From Saprospiraceae bacterium (GTDB taxonomy: Bacteria > Bacteroidota > Bacteroidia > Chitinophagales > Saprospiraceae): a stretch of 64,000 nucleotides of DNA. Under the pieces are notes generated by a model. The model searched no databases, had not been told where the DNA came from, and saw only the letters and a program-made list of their open reading frames with translations. Numbering within the stretch: position 1 is the stretch's first letter; each line of letters begins with the position of its first letter. Position numbers and translations under genes: made by a program. The DNA lies in assembly GCA_016715405.1 (NCBI GenBank), contig JADKAE010000006.1, forward strand, positions 62,001 through 126,000, written 5' to 3'. Below are positions 44,723 through 54,256 of this stretch, piece after piece.

Positions 44723-45014
44723 GCCGGAAGCGCCATTCATCCCATTTTTCACCACTGGTCACAAAATAATTGCACATCGCAGATATTAGCTATAATTTAG
44801 CTCATGCAAGAACCCTTACGGCAAATAATTGCTTGCAATAAGCCCTAACCATGTGATTTTTGTAAATCACTTCCGATTGCAGGCGTTTACATACCGAAAG
44901 GCTACTTTCAGGCTTGCATGCTTGCTAGTGTTCATGCTTGGAATCACCCGATAAAAAAAATGATGATGTGGCACAAGGCGGTTTAGCCGGTTAGCGGTTA
45001 AGCCGCTTTTTTTT
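44723..45014 (+). other. Gene-free stretch ending in an intrinsic terminator
   Basis: No open frame or tRNA-like cloverleaf seen. Possible promoter TAGCTATAATTTAGC near 44789-44803. It ends in a strong hairpin with a T8 tail (stem GCGGTTTA and TAAGCCGC, 44978-45014). It may be the 3' end of the LytTR transcript, or a small RNA of about 200 nt; neither can be shown. Confidence 0.35.
44978..45014 (+). terminator. Intrinsic terminator downstream of the LytS/LytTR operon
   Basis: Stem GCGGTTTA / TAAGCCGC (one G-T pair) over a 13-base loop, followed by eight T. Lies 255 bases past the regulator stop. Confidence 0.85.
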
Positions 45015-45045
45015 GTCTTTTCTCCTCCCAGGTCACCGCTTACTT

Positions 45046-45148
45046 GTTTAGCGATAGGGTTTAGTGCATGCGCAGTTTAGCTTTAAGTTTAGTTTGCTAA
45101 ACCCTATCGCTAAACCCTACCGCTAAACCCGCCGCAGGCGCTAAACCC
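45046..45148. repeat. TTTAGCG-family inverted repeat, copy 3
   Basis: GTTTAGCGATAGGGTTTAGTG on the left, then GCTAAACCCTATCGCTAAACC and CGCCGCAGGCGCTAAACC on the right, complementary. Shares units with copies at 4293, 18569, 47038 and 59473. It lies in the long gap before the gamma-glutamyltransferase gene. Bases 45149-45326 hold nothing else clear. Confidence 0.85.
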
Positions 45149-45326
45149 AATAAAAAATGCCACCCCCCGTAGCGAGTGACATTCTAAACATAAGCCAGTA
45201 CATCTTATTTACCCTTCATGAACATACTTTTGAAGTTGGCCGGCATTTGCTGCCCCGGCATATTTGGTATCTTTGGGCACTTTTGCGATCTTACGCTATT
45301 GCTTTCATTACCGTAATCCAAGGATC

Positions 45327-47037
45327 ATGCCAAAGATGCTTCGACCTATATTTTTTTTACTGCTGGCGTTGTTTATCGGGTGCCAGCGCGGCATTCCCAC
45401 TGCTACCTCTTATTCAGCCCACAAGGAGGCAAAGGCAGAAGCCGCCATGGTCGTCACCCCTCACCCGCTCGCTTCAGCAGTAGGACTCAAGATACTTAAG
45501 CAGGGAGGTAATGCCGTCGATGCAGCTGTTGCCGTACAATGGGCGATGGCTGTGGTTTACCCCCGCGCAGGCAATATCGGCGGAGGTGGGTTTATGCTCA
45601 TCCGCCGCGCCAATGGCGAGGCAGCCTCCCTCGACTACCGCGAAAAGGCGCCTGCCCAAGCCTCCCGCGATATGTATCTCGACGCACAAGGCAATGTGGT
45701 AGAAGGGCTTAGCATCAACGGCCACCTCGCATCGGGCGTCCCCGGCACCGTAGCCGGCTTGTTTGAAGCCCATGCCCGCCACGGCAAGCTCCCTATGGCA
45801 AAACTCCTCAACCCCGCCATCGAGCTGGCCCAAAAAGGTTTTGCCATCTCCCACGGCGAAGCAGACCGGCTGAATGCTTATCAGGCAGATTTCAAAAATA
45901 TAACGAAGCTCCTAACCCATTTTTTAAGGATTCCTGGCAGGCGGGCGACATCCTGGTACAAACCGAGCTGGCCCGCACGCTGCAACTCATCAGAGACAAC
46001 GGCCCTGATGGGTTTTATAAAGGCGAAACCGCCCGCGAAATAGTTGGCGAAATGAAAAGCGCCAACGGCATCATCAGCCTCGACGATCTGGCAGCTTACC
46101 AGGCCAAATGGCGCAAGCCCATCAGCGGACAATACAAGCAATACCGCATTTTATCGATGCCTCCCCGTCCAGCGGCGGCGTAGCCCTGGTGCAAATGCTC
46201 GACATGCTGGAGCCCTACCCCCTCGCCCAGTGGGGCTTCCATTCCACTCAAACCGTACATACGATGGCGGAAGCAATGCGCAGAGCCTACGCCGATCGCG
46301 CAAAACACCTCGGCGATAACGATTTCTATACCGTGCCCGTCGATTCCCTGCTCGACGCTTCTTACCTGAAGCAGCGCATGGCCGGCTTTTCGCCCGATAG
46401 CGCCACGCTGAGCCAAAGCATGCTCGCAGGTCAGTTCAAACTAACTTTAGAAAGTTTTGAAACCGAACATACTTCCATTGTCGATCAGGAAGGCAATGCC
46501 GTCTCCGTCACCACTACGCTCAATTCGAACTACGGCAGCAAAGTATGGGTGAGCGGCGCCGGCTTTTTTCTCAATAATGAAATGGACGACTTCAGCGTAA
46601 AGCCGGGTGTGCCCAATCAATTCGGACTTGTGGGCGCCGAAGCCAATGCCGTCGCTCCCGGCAAACGCATGCTGAGCTCGATGACCCCCACAATTGTAGA
46701 AAAAGATGGCAAATTATTTATGGTGCTCGGCGCACCAGGCGGTTCTACGATTATTACCGGCGTACTCCAGGTTTTTCTCAATGTGGTCGAATTCGGACTG
46801 CCTCTCGATCAGGCCGTGAGTGCCGGCCGCTTTCACCACCAATGGCTACCCGACCAAATTTTGATGGAAAATAATGCACTTACCGAATCTACTACGACTG
46901 CCCTGGCGGTAAAAGGACACCGCTTCCAAACCGCTAAGGCTATCGCGGTGGTGAAGGCCATCGTTCGCCTCCCCGACGGCCGCCTGCACGGCGCCGCCGA
47001 CCCCCGCAACCCCGATGATGACGCAAGAGGCTTCTAA
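45327..47037 (+). CDS. ggt: Gamma-glutamyltransferase, two frameshifts (near 45896 and 46165)
   Basis: About 570 residues when joined. Lipobox signal peptide (LLLALFIGCQ), then the proenzyme large subunit (GGNAVDAAVAVQWAMAVVYP, GNIGGGGFMLIRR, YREKAPAQASRDMYLD) and the self-cleaving junction TEHTSIVDQEGNAVSVTTTL with the catalytic Thr at the first T, then PPTIV-like AMTP region SSMTPTIVEKDGKLFMVLGA. One A is missing at the A5 run 45894-45898 (DFKK / YNEAPNPFFKDSWQAG) and one C at the C4 run 46163-46166 (MPPP / SSGGVALVQM). Transfers gamma-glutamyl groups from glutathione in the periplasm; here probably lipid-anchored. Breaks look like sequence errors because the catalytic half is well kept. 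Confidence 0.93.
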
Positions 47038-47160
47038 GGCGAGGGGCGACTTGGTGAGGGGGCGACTTGGCGACCTTACAACATACCAACTAAACCCAAT
47101 CGCTAAACTGCGAATGCACTAAACGGTGAGCGGTAAACGCTCACCCTACTAAACACATAA
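47038..47160. repeat. Composite array: G-rich/CGACTTGG units plus TTTAGCG family, copy 4
   Basis: First GGCGAGGGGCGACTTGG units (related to 2527-2600), then AACCCAATCGCTAAACTGCG and AATGCACTAAACG, then a dyad GGTGAGCGG / CGCTCACC with TAAA. It starts right after the GGT stop codon and ends at the RsmB/NOP-type gene. Confidence 0.82.
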
Positions 47161-47162
47161 AC

Positions 47163-48356
47163 ATGAAATGGTACCCCAACCTGGTACTCGCTGCAGCGCA
47201 GGCGCTGGCCGACATATTTGACGAAGGATATTATGCCGACAAAGTCATCGAGCGCACACTCAAATCGGACCCCCGCTGGGGATCGCGCGACAGGGCCTTT
47301 ATTGCCGAAAGTGTATACGAGGTGGTGCGTTGGTACCGCCGGCTCGACGTATTGGCCCAGCCCCAACCCGATAATCTCGATGCGTATCAAAGGCTCATAG
47401 GCGTACACTATCTCCTGCAGGGCGAAACCCTGCCCGATTGGCCGGTATTTCAAGGGTTGGCCGAAACGGTGGCGCGCAACAGCCCCGCCTCGCCATCGTA
47501 TGCGCTGGTAGCCTCCATCCCCGATTGGCTCGAAGAACTGGGACAAGCTGAATTGGGCGATTTGTGGCACCCTACCATGGACGCGCTCAACCAACCCGCC
47601 AAACTCGTGGTGCGTGCCAATACGCTGAAAGTAACCCGGCAACAACTCAAAGACAAACTCGCCGAAGCGGAAATCACCACCACCGAACTCGGTGACGATG
47701 CCCTCGTGCTCCATACCCGCAAAAACTTGTATAATAGCCCGCCCTTTAAAGAAGGATGGATGGAAATCCAGGATTATTCTTCCCAACAAGTCGCTCCCTT
47801 TCTGGATGTAGCACCCGGTATGCGTGTCATAGACGCCTGTGCCGGCGCCGGCGGAAAAACCCTCCACCTGGCCGCGCTCATGCATAATAAAGGCCGCATC
47901 ATCGCACTCGACACGGAAGCCTGGAAACTCGACGAATTAAAACGCCGGGCCAGGCGGGCAGGCGTCGGCATCGCCGAAATCAGGCCCATCGCCAACAACA
48001 AGGTCATCAAGAGATTGGCCGCCTCGGCCGACCGCGTGTTGATTGACGCCCCCTGCTCGGGATTAGGCGTATTGCGCCGCAACCCCGACGCCAAATGGAA
48101 ACTCACCGAAGAATTTGTCGGCAACCTCCGCCAAACCCAGCAAAAGATTTTGCACAGCTATAGCCAAATGGTGAAACCAGGCGGGAAATTAGTGTACGCC
48201 ACCTGCAGTATTTTACCTTCAGAAAACGAAGCGCAGGTAGAAGCTTTTTTACAACAACACGCCCATGAATTCCGCTTGTTGGATTCGCGGCATATCTTGC
48301 CGCAAGACGAGGGCTTCGACGGCTTTTATATGGCCAGCCTGGAAAGACTTAAGTGA
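47163..48356 (+). CDS. RsmB/NOP-family RNA cytosine-C5 methyltransferase
   Basis: 397 residues with the motif order of RsmB/NOP2 enzymes: an NusB-like N-terminal region (RAFIAESVYEVVRWYRRL), SAM-binding DACAGAGGKTLHLAALM, motif IV with the catalytic Cys (DAPCSGLGVLRRNPDAK), and motif VI with the second Cys (YATCSILPSENEAQVEAF). Methylates cytosine in rRNA (RsmB) or tRNA; which position cannot be told. Cytoplasmic. The stop overlaps the end of the convergent epimerase gene by 8 bases. Complete and unbroken. Confidence 0.93.
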   Translation: MKWYPNLVLAAAQALADIFDEGYYADKVIERTLKSDPRWGSRDRAFIAESVYEVVRWYRRLDVLAQPQPDNLDAYQRLIGVHYLLQGETLPDWPVFQGLAETVARNSPASPSYALVASIPDWLEELGQAELGDLWHPTMDALNQPAKLVVRANTLKVTRQQLKDKLAEAEITTTELGDDALVLHTRKNLYNSPPFKEGWMEIQDYSSQQVAPFLDVAPGMRVIDACAGAGGKTLHLAALMHNKGRIIALDTEAWKLDELKRRARRAGVGIAEIRPIANNKVIKRLAASADRVLIDAPCSGLGVLRRNPDAKWKLTEEFVGNLRQTQQKILHSYSQMVKPGGKLVYATCSILPSENEAQVEAFLQQHAHEFRLLDSRHILPQDEGFDGFYMASLERLK

Positions 48357-49182
48357 GGTCAAACTGCAAACCAAACCGGGCCGCTATTGTTTCTCCCGCT
48401 TTGACAGCTATCAGTCCTTCCCCGTTGTTAAAAGCGTCGATATTACAGGTCATGGGCTCTACAGCCAGCGATTGCCGGTGTGGAGGGGTAAATAGTTGTA
48501 TAAAGTTGAACTTGCCCCCACCCGTTTCCTGCCAATAGTGGAGTTTTCCCTTTTCTCCTTTTATCATAATCTGCGCCTTTCCTTCCAGGGGTGAAAGCGC
48601 AAAGCAATTGTCGAGAATATCTGCCCCCAGGCGCTTTGGCTGAGCATATTCATCATATTCGTACCGCTTGCCGGTAGGGATCATCTGCTGGTCGATGCCC
48701 ACCATTTCACATGGCGGCAATTGCAACACCAGGTTATCCGTACTGGCCGACAGCTGATAATAAGGGTGCCAACCCAGTCCTACCGGTATCGTAATGACCA
48801 TGTCGTTGGTGAAATGCAGCGTCACTTCAAAGCGGTCAGGCGCGTACAATGAAAAAGTAATGGCAAAAGTAAACCTGAACGGGTAAGCCTGATGAATCAT
48901 CGCCGGACTGTATACGCAAGTTATATGCGCCTGGTCTTCTTCACAGCGAATATCCGACACTCGCATGGGTTTGTCCATTCCAAATCCGTGTAAAGCGGTA
49001 TGCGTAGCGGCGTCGTTTATCGGAAAAAAGTAATAATTGCCCTCCCATTCGTAACGCCCGTCTTTCAGGCGATTGGGAAAAGGGAATAATACCGTGTTTT
49101 TTGCCCCCCTGTTAACCTGAAGTTCTTCCGGCGTTTGATACCCGTCAAGTATGGAGACCCCTCTAAGTTGCAGGTCGAGCAC
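48349..49182 (-). CDS. Aldose 1-epimerase-like protein, apparently N-terminally truncated
   Basis: 277 residues from GTG at 49182. It has the galactose-mutarotase fold: GAKNTVLFPFPNRLKDGRYE, ATHTALHGFGMDK (substrate His), VGLGWHPYYQLSAS and SLAVEPMTCNIDAF (catalytic-Glu region). Interconverts sugar anomers. The first residues (VLDLQLRGVSILDGYQTPEE) begin in the middle of the family's second beta strand; about 25-30 N-terminal residues are missing and a TAA lies two codons before the GTG. Upstream text is an ACATCAAGCATCAA array, which may have removed the start, or a frameshift hides it. Confidence 0.8.
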   Translation of the reverse strand: MLDLQLRGVSILDGYQTPEELQVNRGAKNTVLFPFPNRLKDGRYEWEGNYYFFPINDAATHTALHGFGMDKPMRVSDIRCEEDQAHITCVYSPAMIHQAYPFRFTFAITFSLYAPDRFEVTLHFTNDMVITIPVGLGWHPYYQLSASTDNLVLQLPPCEMVGIDQQMIPTGKRYEYDEYAQPKRLGADILDNCFALSPLEGKAQIMIKGEKGKLHYWQETGGGKFNFIQLFTPPHRQSLAVEPMTCNIDAFNNGEGLIAVKAGETIAARFGLQFDLT

Positions 49183-49189
49183 GCATTAA

Positions 49190-49233
49190 TTTTTTATCAA
49201 ACATTAAACATCCAACATCAAGCATCAAAAAAA
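49190..49233. repeat. CATCAAG array between epimerase and trehalase
   Basis: ATCAAACATTAAACATCC and AACATCAAGCATCAAAAAA units of about 7-8 bp. The same wording occurs after dnaB at 63130-63175. Directly downstream of the trehalase stop on the minus strand. Confidence 0.7.
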
Positions 49234-50815
49234 CTATTCGGTGAGCAACCGCAGCAGCACCCCATTCGTCCAGCCGAAGCCGTCTTGAACCGGGTATTCT
49301 CCGCCGCCGGCTTCGAGACTGAGATCCATTACGTTGTCTTTTTCCACCATTTTACCCGTGTTCTTGTATACTTTGACGTTGAGGGCCACCCAATTCTTTT
49401 TGATTTTATCGGCCAATTCATCATAGCCGTAGTTGCGAAGTCCTTGGATGGCCATCCATTGCAAGGGCGCCCATCCGTTAGGGGCATCCCATTGCTCACC
49501 GGTATTGATGAGGGTGGTGGTCAGCCCGCCGCGGGTTTGAGGAAGTCGCGCTCGAGCATAGCCGCAACGGCTTTGGCTTGCTCAGGAGTGGCCATATTGA
49601 AAAACAAAGGATAAGCGGTGGCCAGTGAAGGCACCTGGGTCAACTGTTTGTTTTGGAAGTCGTAATCCATAAAACAGCCGCGCTGTGCATCCCAGCAATA
49701 CTTTTGGAAAGTGCGGAGCCGGCGACCGGCCAACCCTGCATACATCTTAGCATTGGTCGAATCGCCTTTTGCATAATAAGCGTCGGCAATAGTCACCTCC
49801 AGGTTGTACAACAGCGCGTTGAGGTCGGGCGGCACCATGGCGGTGGTGCGGATGGTTTCCAGCTTATCGACGTCAGAAAGCCAACGGCTGCAAAAGTCCC
49901 ACCCCGAAGTAGCGGCGGCGCGCAGGTCGCGGTATACTTCAGCGGCAGGGCGGGTAGTTTTGGCGGCAGTCTCCACGTCTTGCTTGTAACTCTCGGGGCG
50001 CGGCGTATCGCGGTTGTCCCAATAGCGATTGAGCACTAAGCCGTATTCCACCATAACCACACTTTTTTCAGCGGGGTGATTGCGGTTTACTTTATCGCTG
50101 CCGTCCATCCAAAAGGCGTATTCCTTTTCCAGTGCCAAAGTGTATTTGGCTAATACCTCTTTCCCTTTCATTTCTGCCAACAGTCGAACCATACAGGCAA
50201 AAAACGGCGGCTGCGACCGGCCCAAATAATACGTGCGGTTGCCATTGGGAATGAATCCGATCGTATCGATAAGGTAGGCAAAATTATCTACCATATGCTC
50301 GATCATATCGGCTTTTCCTGCCGCCTGCAGACCGAGCATTGTGAAGTAACTATCCCAGTAATATACTTCCCCAAAGCGCCCCCCGGGTACGATATAGGGG
50401 TTGGGTAAAGGGATGAGCGAACCGGCGTCAGCTACATCCGGCCGGCGCGTAAGCACCTCCCACAGGGCATTGATATGATCGACAGCCGATAAACTGGTAT
50501 CGCTCACAAAACCACTCGCATATTGACGGGGCAAATCGAAGTTTTCCAGCACAAATGCTTTGAGATGAAATTCAGGGTGTTTTTTATTTTTTTCATAATC
50601 GGCCAAAATCTGCGCCGTCGGAAATTTGGGGACGCAGTCTGCAAAAGTCTTTCCGTCCGGAAATACCCCTGCCATTTGTACGTCAACAAATAACTGTCCC
50701 CAGCGTTCATCAGGCGATAAGCCTAACCCCGAATCCTGTGCCGGTACTGCATTATCCTGGCATGACCACAGGCAAATCATGGCGGCGCAACACAGCGAAT
50801 ACAGAAAATCTTCAT
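49234..50815 (-). CDS. Trehalase (GH37), exported, frameshift near 49533
   Basis: About 520 residues when joined. The two trehalase signatures are perfect: PGGRFGEVYYWDSYF (middle) and QWDAPNGWAPLQ (C-terminal frame), and the (alpha/alpha)6 body is visible between (MIEHMVDNFAYLIDTIGFIP). The frame breaks at LKPAAG / RGGLTTTLINTGEQW, where one C added to the C3 run near 49533 restores it. The N-terminus is uncertain: the main frame begins with MICLWSCQDN, a short lipobox, while ATG 50815 (MKIFCIRCVA) would give a proper signal peptide with one further indel near 50775. Hydrolyses trehalose to glucose in the periplasm; the neighbouring aldose epimerase would equilibrate the product anomers. Confidence 0.92.
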
Positions 50816-50944
50816 TTTTATGCGAATTGTTTGAGTAAAATTAACAGAGTTTGGATAATTCGAGCCCCAGACTTGACATATTTTGAGGATAAATGTACTT
50901 TTACCGCGTTAATTATTGTATTTTATACACTTAGTCCAAAATTT

Positions 50945-52378
50945 ATGACCGGCGAGCAGAAGAAAACTAAAATTGTAGCTACGGTAGGCCCCGCCTGCAG
51001 CTCATACGACGTATTGCTGGAGTTGGTCAGAGCAGGCGTCAATGTTTTCAGGCTAAACTTCTCTCATGGCTCCCATGAAGACCACCAGCAAGTTATCAAC
51101 CACATCACCCAAATTAACGACAAATACAGTTTGCACGTTAGTATATTAGCAGATTTGCAAGGCCCCAAACTGCGCGTAGGAAAAATTGAAAACAACGAAC
51201 TCGAGCTCAAAGAAGGAGACGTCATCACTTTTGTGAATGAAGCGTGTGTCGGCACGATGGATAGGATTTATATGAGCTACGAGCAATTTGCCGAAGACGT
51301 AGAAATAGGTGAGCGCGTATTGGTAGACGATGGCAAGCTGGTTTTTGAAGTAATTGAAACCAATAAAAAAGATACGGTCAAGCTGAAAACCCTTTTTGGC
51401 GGTAAATTATCCTCAAACAAAGGCGTTAATTTGCCCAATACTAAGATTTCACTGCCTTGTCTTACCGAAAAAGACCTGAGAGACCTCGACTATATCCTGA
51501 CCCAGCCCGTCAACTGGATCGCCCTGTCTTTTGTGCGTTCGCCAAAAGATCTCAAAGATTTGAAGGAGCGCATCAACGCCCGCAATCACCCGGCGAAGAT
51601 CATTGCAAAAATCGAAAAACCGGAAGCGGTTGAAAAGATAGACAAGATCATCAAGCAAGCCAACGGCATTATGGTAGCAAGGGGCGACCTGGGCATTGAA
51701 ATGCCGATGGAAAAACTGCCCGTCACCCAAAAGATGATCATCCAAAAATGCCTTCAACGCGCCCGTCCGGTCATCGTAGCCACCCAAATGATGGATAGCA
51801 TGATTACCAACCCCAGTCCCACCCGCGCCGAGGTATCCGACGTGGCCAACGCCGTACTCGACGGCGCCGACGCGGTGATGCTCAGCGGCGAGACTTCGGT
51901 GGGCCGCCATCCGATAATCGTGGTGGAGGCGATGACCCGTATTATCGAAGAGGCGGAACAAAACTACGAACTGGCTGCAAGGCAGCGACCGGTGCCTTCT
52001 AAAAATTCACGTACCTTCCTTTCCGATGTGGTTTGCTTTAATGCAGCCCGCACCGCCGAAGACCTCCATGCACGCTCCATCGTGGGTATGACCAGTTCGG
52101 GGTATACGGCTTTCAAAGTATCCAGCTACCGCCCGAAAAGTGAAATCGTCATCTTTTCCGACCGGATGCATATGCTCTCTACCCTCAACCTCGTTTGGGG
52201 TGTTCGCTGTTATTACTACGACCGCTTTACCACCACTGATGAGACCATCCAGGATGTGATAGATATCATGAGAAACCTCCACCTCGTGAAAACAGGTGAT
52301 ATCGTGGTAAATACGGGTAGCATGCCTTTGCACAGACGGCACCGCACCAATATGCTCAAAGTAACGGTGGTGGAATAG
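50945..52378 (+). CDS. pyk: Pyruvate kinase
   Basis: 477 residues, intact. Converts phosphoenolpyruvate and ADP to pyruvate and ATP. Motifs: KIVATVGPACSSYDVLLELV, NVFRLNFSHGSHEDH (active-site Arg), ALSFVRSPKDLKDLK, IIAKIEKPEAVEKID, GIMVARGDLGIEMPMEKLP, ATQMMDSMI and LDGADAVMLSGETSVGRHP. The C-terminal allosteric-like domain (GMTSSGYTAFKVSSYRPKSE) is complete. Start 50945 (MTGEQKKTK) is chosen because it is the first Met of the conserved N-terminus. Cytoplasmic. The gene is divergent from trehalase, followed by an inverted heptamer array. Confidence 0.97.
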   Translation: MTGEQKKTKIVATVGPACSSYDVLLELVRAGVNVFRLNFSHGSHEDHQQVINHITQINDKYSLHVSILADLQGPKLRVGKIENNELELKEGDVITFVNEACVGTMDRIYMSYEQFAEDVEIGERVLVDDGKLVFEVIETNKKDTVKLKTLFGGKLSSNKGVNLPNTKISLPCLTEKDLRDLDYILTQPVNWIALSFVRSPKDLKDLKERINARNHPAKIIAKIEKPEAVEKIDKIIKQANGIMVARGDLGIEMPMEKLPVTQKMIIQKCLQRARPVIVATQMMDSMITNPSPTRAEVSDVANAVLDGADAVMLSGETSVGRHPIIVVEAMTRIIEEAEQNYELAARQRPVPSKNSRTFLSDVVCFNAARTAEDLHARSIVGMTSSGYTAFKVSSYRPKSEIVIFSDRMHMLSTLNLVWGVRCYYYDRFTTTDETIQDVIDIMRNLHLVKTGDIVVNTGSMPLHRRHRTNMLKVTVVE

Positions 52379-52380
52379 AG

Positions 52381-52470
52381 GTTGTGGGTTGTGAGTTGTG
52401 GGTTGTGGGTTTATTATTTTTATTAAAATTTAACCGACAACCCATAACCGACAACCGACAACCGACAACC
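52381..52470. repeat. GTTGTGG/CGACAAC inverted heptamer array
   Basis: Left arm GTTGTGGGTTGTGAGTTGTG and right arm CGACAACCGACAACCGACAAC, both with a period of 7, complementary around an AT-rich loop (ATTATTTTTATTAAAATTTA). It begins 2 bases after the pyruvate kinase stop and abuts the HtrA stop codon on the other side. Convergent genes, so it can serve both. Confidence 0.9.
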
Positions 52471-53933
52471 TATTCGTTGAGGGGGAAGGCGTAGTAATAT
52501 TCGCCGGGATAATCCTCGTAGATACCTTCCAGCATTACCTTGCCTTCTGCTTCGCGCAACTCCCGGATGAGCTCGTCTATAGAGCGCACGAACTTATTGT
52601 CTATTTTGGTAATAATAAAGCCGGGGTCCATATTCGTGCGTTCAACGGTGCTACCCCGATAGATACTAATCACTTTGACGCCCTCCACGTGCAGGCGTTT
52701 GGTTTCCTCACGCGTCAGGTTGCGCACTTCAAAGCCCAGGTTGGTGAGCATATTGGCTTCATCTGCAGCCTGGGCAATCGTATTATTGCTTTTGTCTTTG
52801 AGCACTACCTCGGCTTTATTCATCTTGCCATTGCGAAAAAACTCCACATTCAGCTTATTACCGGGCCGGTAGCGCCCCACTTGTTCTTGCATTTCGGGCA
52901 TGGTGCGCGTTTTTACGCCGTTGATGGCGATGATCACGTCACCTTTCTGTAAGCCTGCTTCATCGGCGCCGCTGCCAGGGGTAACGCGGGTAATATACAC
53001 GCCCTGCACCGTCTTTAGCCCCAGTTCTTCCGCCCTGGCGTTGTTTATCTCATCGACAAAAACGCCCAGAATGCCGCGCTGCACCACGCCAAAATCGCGC
53101 AGATCTTTAATAACCTTGCGCACCAGGTTGGCCGGAACGGCAAAAGAATAGCCCTCATAACGCCCCGAACGGGTAATAATGGCCGTATTCATGCCCACCA
53201 GTTCGCCGTTGGTATTTACCAGGGCGCCGCCACTATTGCCGGGATTGACGGCAGCGTCGGTCTGGATAAACGACTCGATGCGATCTTGTCCTTCGAGGAT
53301 ATCAATGCTGCGGCCTTTTGCGCTGACAATGCCCGCCGTGACCGTCGATTCCAGATTGAACGGATTTCCTACCGCCAACACCCACTCCCCTACCCTCAGC
53401 GAATCAGAGTTGCCGAGGTCGAGGTAGGGCAATTCTTTGCCTTTTATTTTAAGCAAGGCCAGGTCGGTAGACGGGTCGATGCCGATAATATCTGCTTTGA
53501 ATCTGCGTTTGTCGTTGAGTGTCACTTCCACCTCGTCGCCGTCTTCTACTACGTGGTTATTGGTTATGATGTATCCATCAGGGGTAATCATGACCCCTGA
53601 GCCCGAAGACGTACCCACCGAACCGTTGCCCCAAAGGTCAAACCGGCTTTCCTGCATGGTTTTTATATTGACTACGGCGGCGGTGACGCGTTCGGCGGCG
53701 GAGATAAAATTGGTAGGCGAAGACGACAAAAAAGTGCGCGGCCGGATGTCATTGAGCAGATCTTCCGACCAATTCGCGTATTGGGCAGGCGTTGTTTCAC
53801 GCACGATGATCTGCCTCGGCTTATCTACCCACCGGTAAATCATCACAGCTAATACTGCGCTTAACAAAGAGGTTACCACTAACGGAATATATGCTTTCAA
53901 TTTATCCACGGTGCAACTTTTCAAGGGGTGCAA
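52470..53933 (-). CDS. HtrA/DegP-type periplasmic serine protease
   Basis: 487 residues: membrane anchor (IPLVVTSLLSAVLAVMIY), trypsin-like domain with catalytic H127 (TNNHVV), D157 (DLALLKI) and S234 (GNSGGAL), then two PDZ domains (ITRVTPGSGADEAGLQKGDV; MDPGFIITKIDNKFVRS). It removes or refolds damaged envelope proteins. Two PDZ domains match DegP rather than DegS. No breaks. Start 53933; a Met-rich alternative further in is possible but this one gives the anchor. Confidence 0.95.
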   Translation of the reverse strand: MHPLKSCTVDKLKAYIPLVVTSLLSAVLAVMIYRWVDKPRQIIVRETTPAQYANWSEDLLNDIRPRTFLSSSPTNFISAAERVTAAVVNIKTMQESRFDLWGNGSVGTSSGSGVMITPDGYIITNNHVVEDGDEVEVTLNDKRRFKADIIGIDPSTDLALLKIKGKELPYLDLGNSDSLRVGEWVLAVGNPFNLESTVTAGIVSAKGRSIDILEGQDRIESFIQTDAAVNPGNSGGALVNTNGELVGMNTAIITRSGRYEGYSFAVPANLVRKVIKDLRDFGVVQRGILGVFVDEINNARAEELGLKTVQGVYITRVTPGSGADEAGLQKGDVIIAINGVKTRTMPEMQEQVGRYRPGNKLNVEFFRNGKMNKAEVVLKDKSNNTIAQAADEANMLTNLGFEVRNLTREETKRLHVEGVKVISIYRGSTVERTNMDPGFIITKIDNKFVRSIDELIRELREAEGKVMLEGIYEDYPGEYYYAFPLNE

Positions 53934-54031
53934 TTATATTAACGCAGCGGCAAGCTATAAATTTTTGATGCATTTGTCAATTATAAAAAACAAGCCCTTA
54001 TTTTTCGGGTTTACTATCAAAGGACAAAACC

Positions 54032-54253
54032 ATGCGCCAGGATCAACAACAAGCTCAGGAAAAAAAAGAAGCAACCTCCGGTAATATCTGGGGCTGGCGT
54101 TTCTCGCTTTTCGGATTGGCATTGATTGTGGTATTGGGCTTGGTAATCGTATTCAGACACAAGATGATGAACAAGCCGTTTGACGGATGGGCGCCTGCGG
54201 AAGAACAGCGGGATTCCCTGCCCGCCGATACTACTTCATCTGAAAAGCAATAA
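54032..54253 (+). CDS. Small single-helix membrane protein of unknown function
   Basis: 73 residues. A charged, Gln-rich start (MRQDQQQAQEKKEATSGNI) precedes one membrane helix (FGLALIVVLGLVIVF), then a short acidic/Ser-rich outside tail (PAEEQRDSLPADTTSSEKQ). Ends 3 bases before dapF and shares its transcript. Not recognised; could be a small envelope or assembly factor. Confidence 0.65.
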   Translation: MRQDQQQAQEKKEATSGNIWGWRFSLFGLALIVVLGLVIVFRHKMMNKPFDGWAPAEEQRDSLPADTTSSEKQ

Positions 54254-54256
54254 GTG

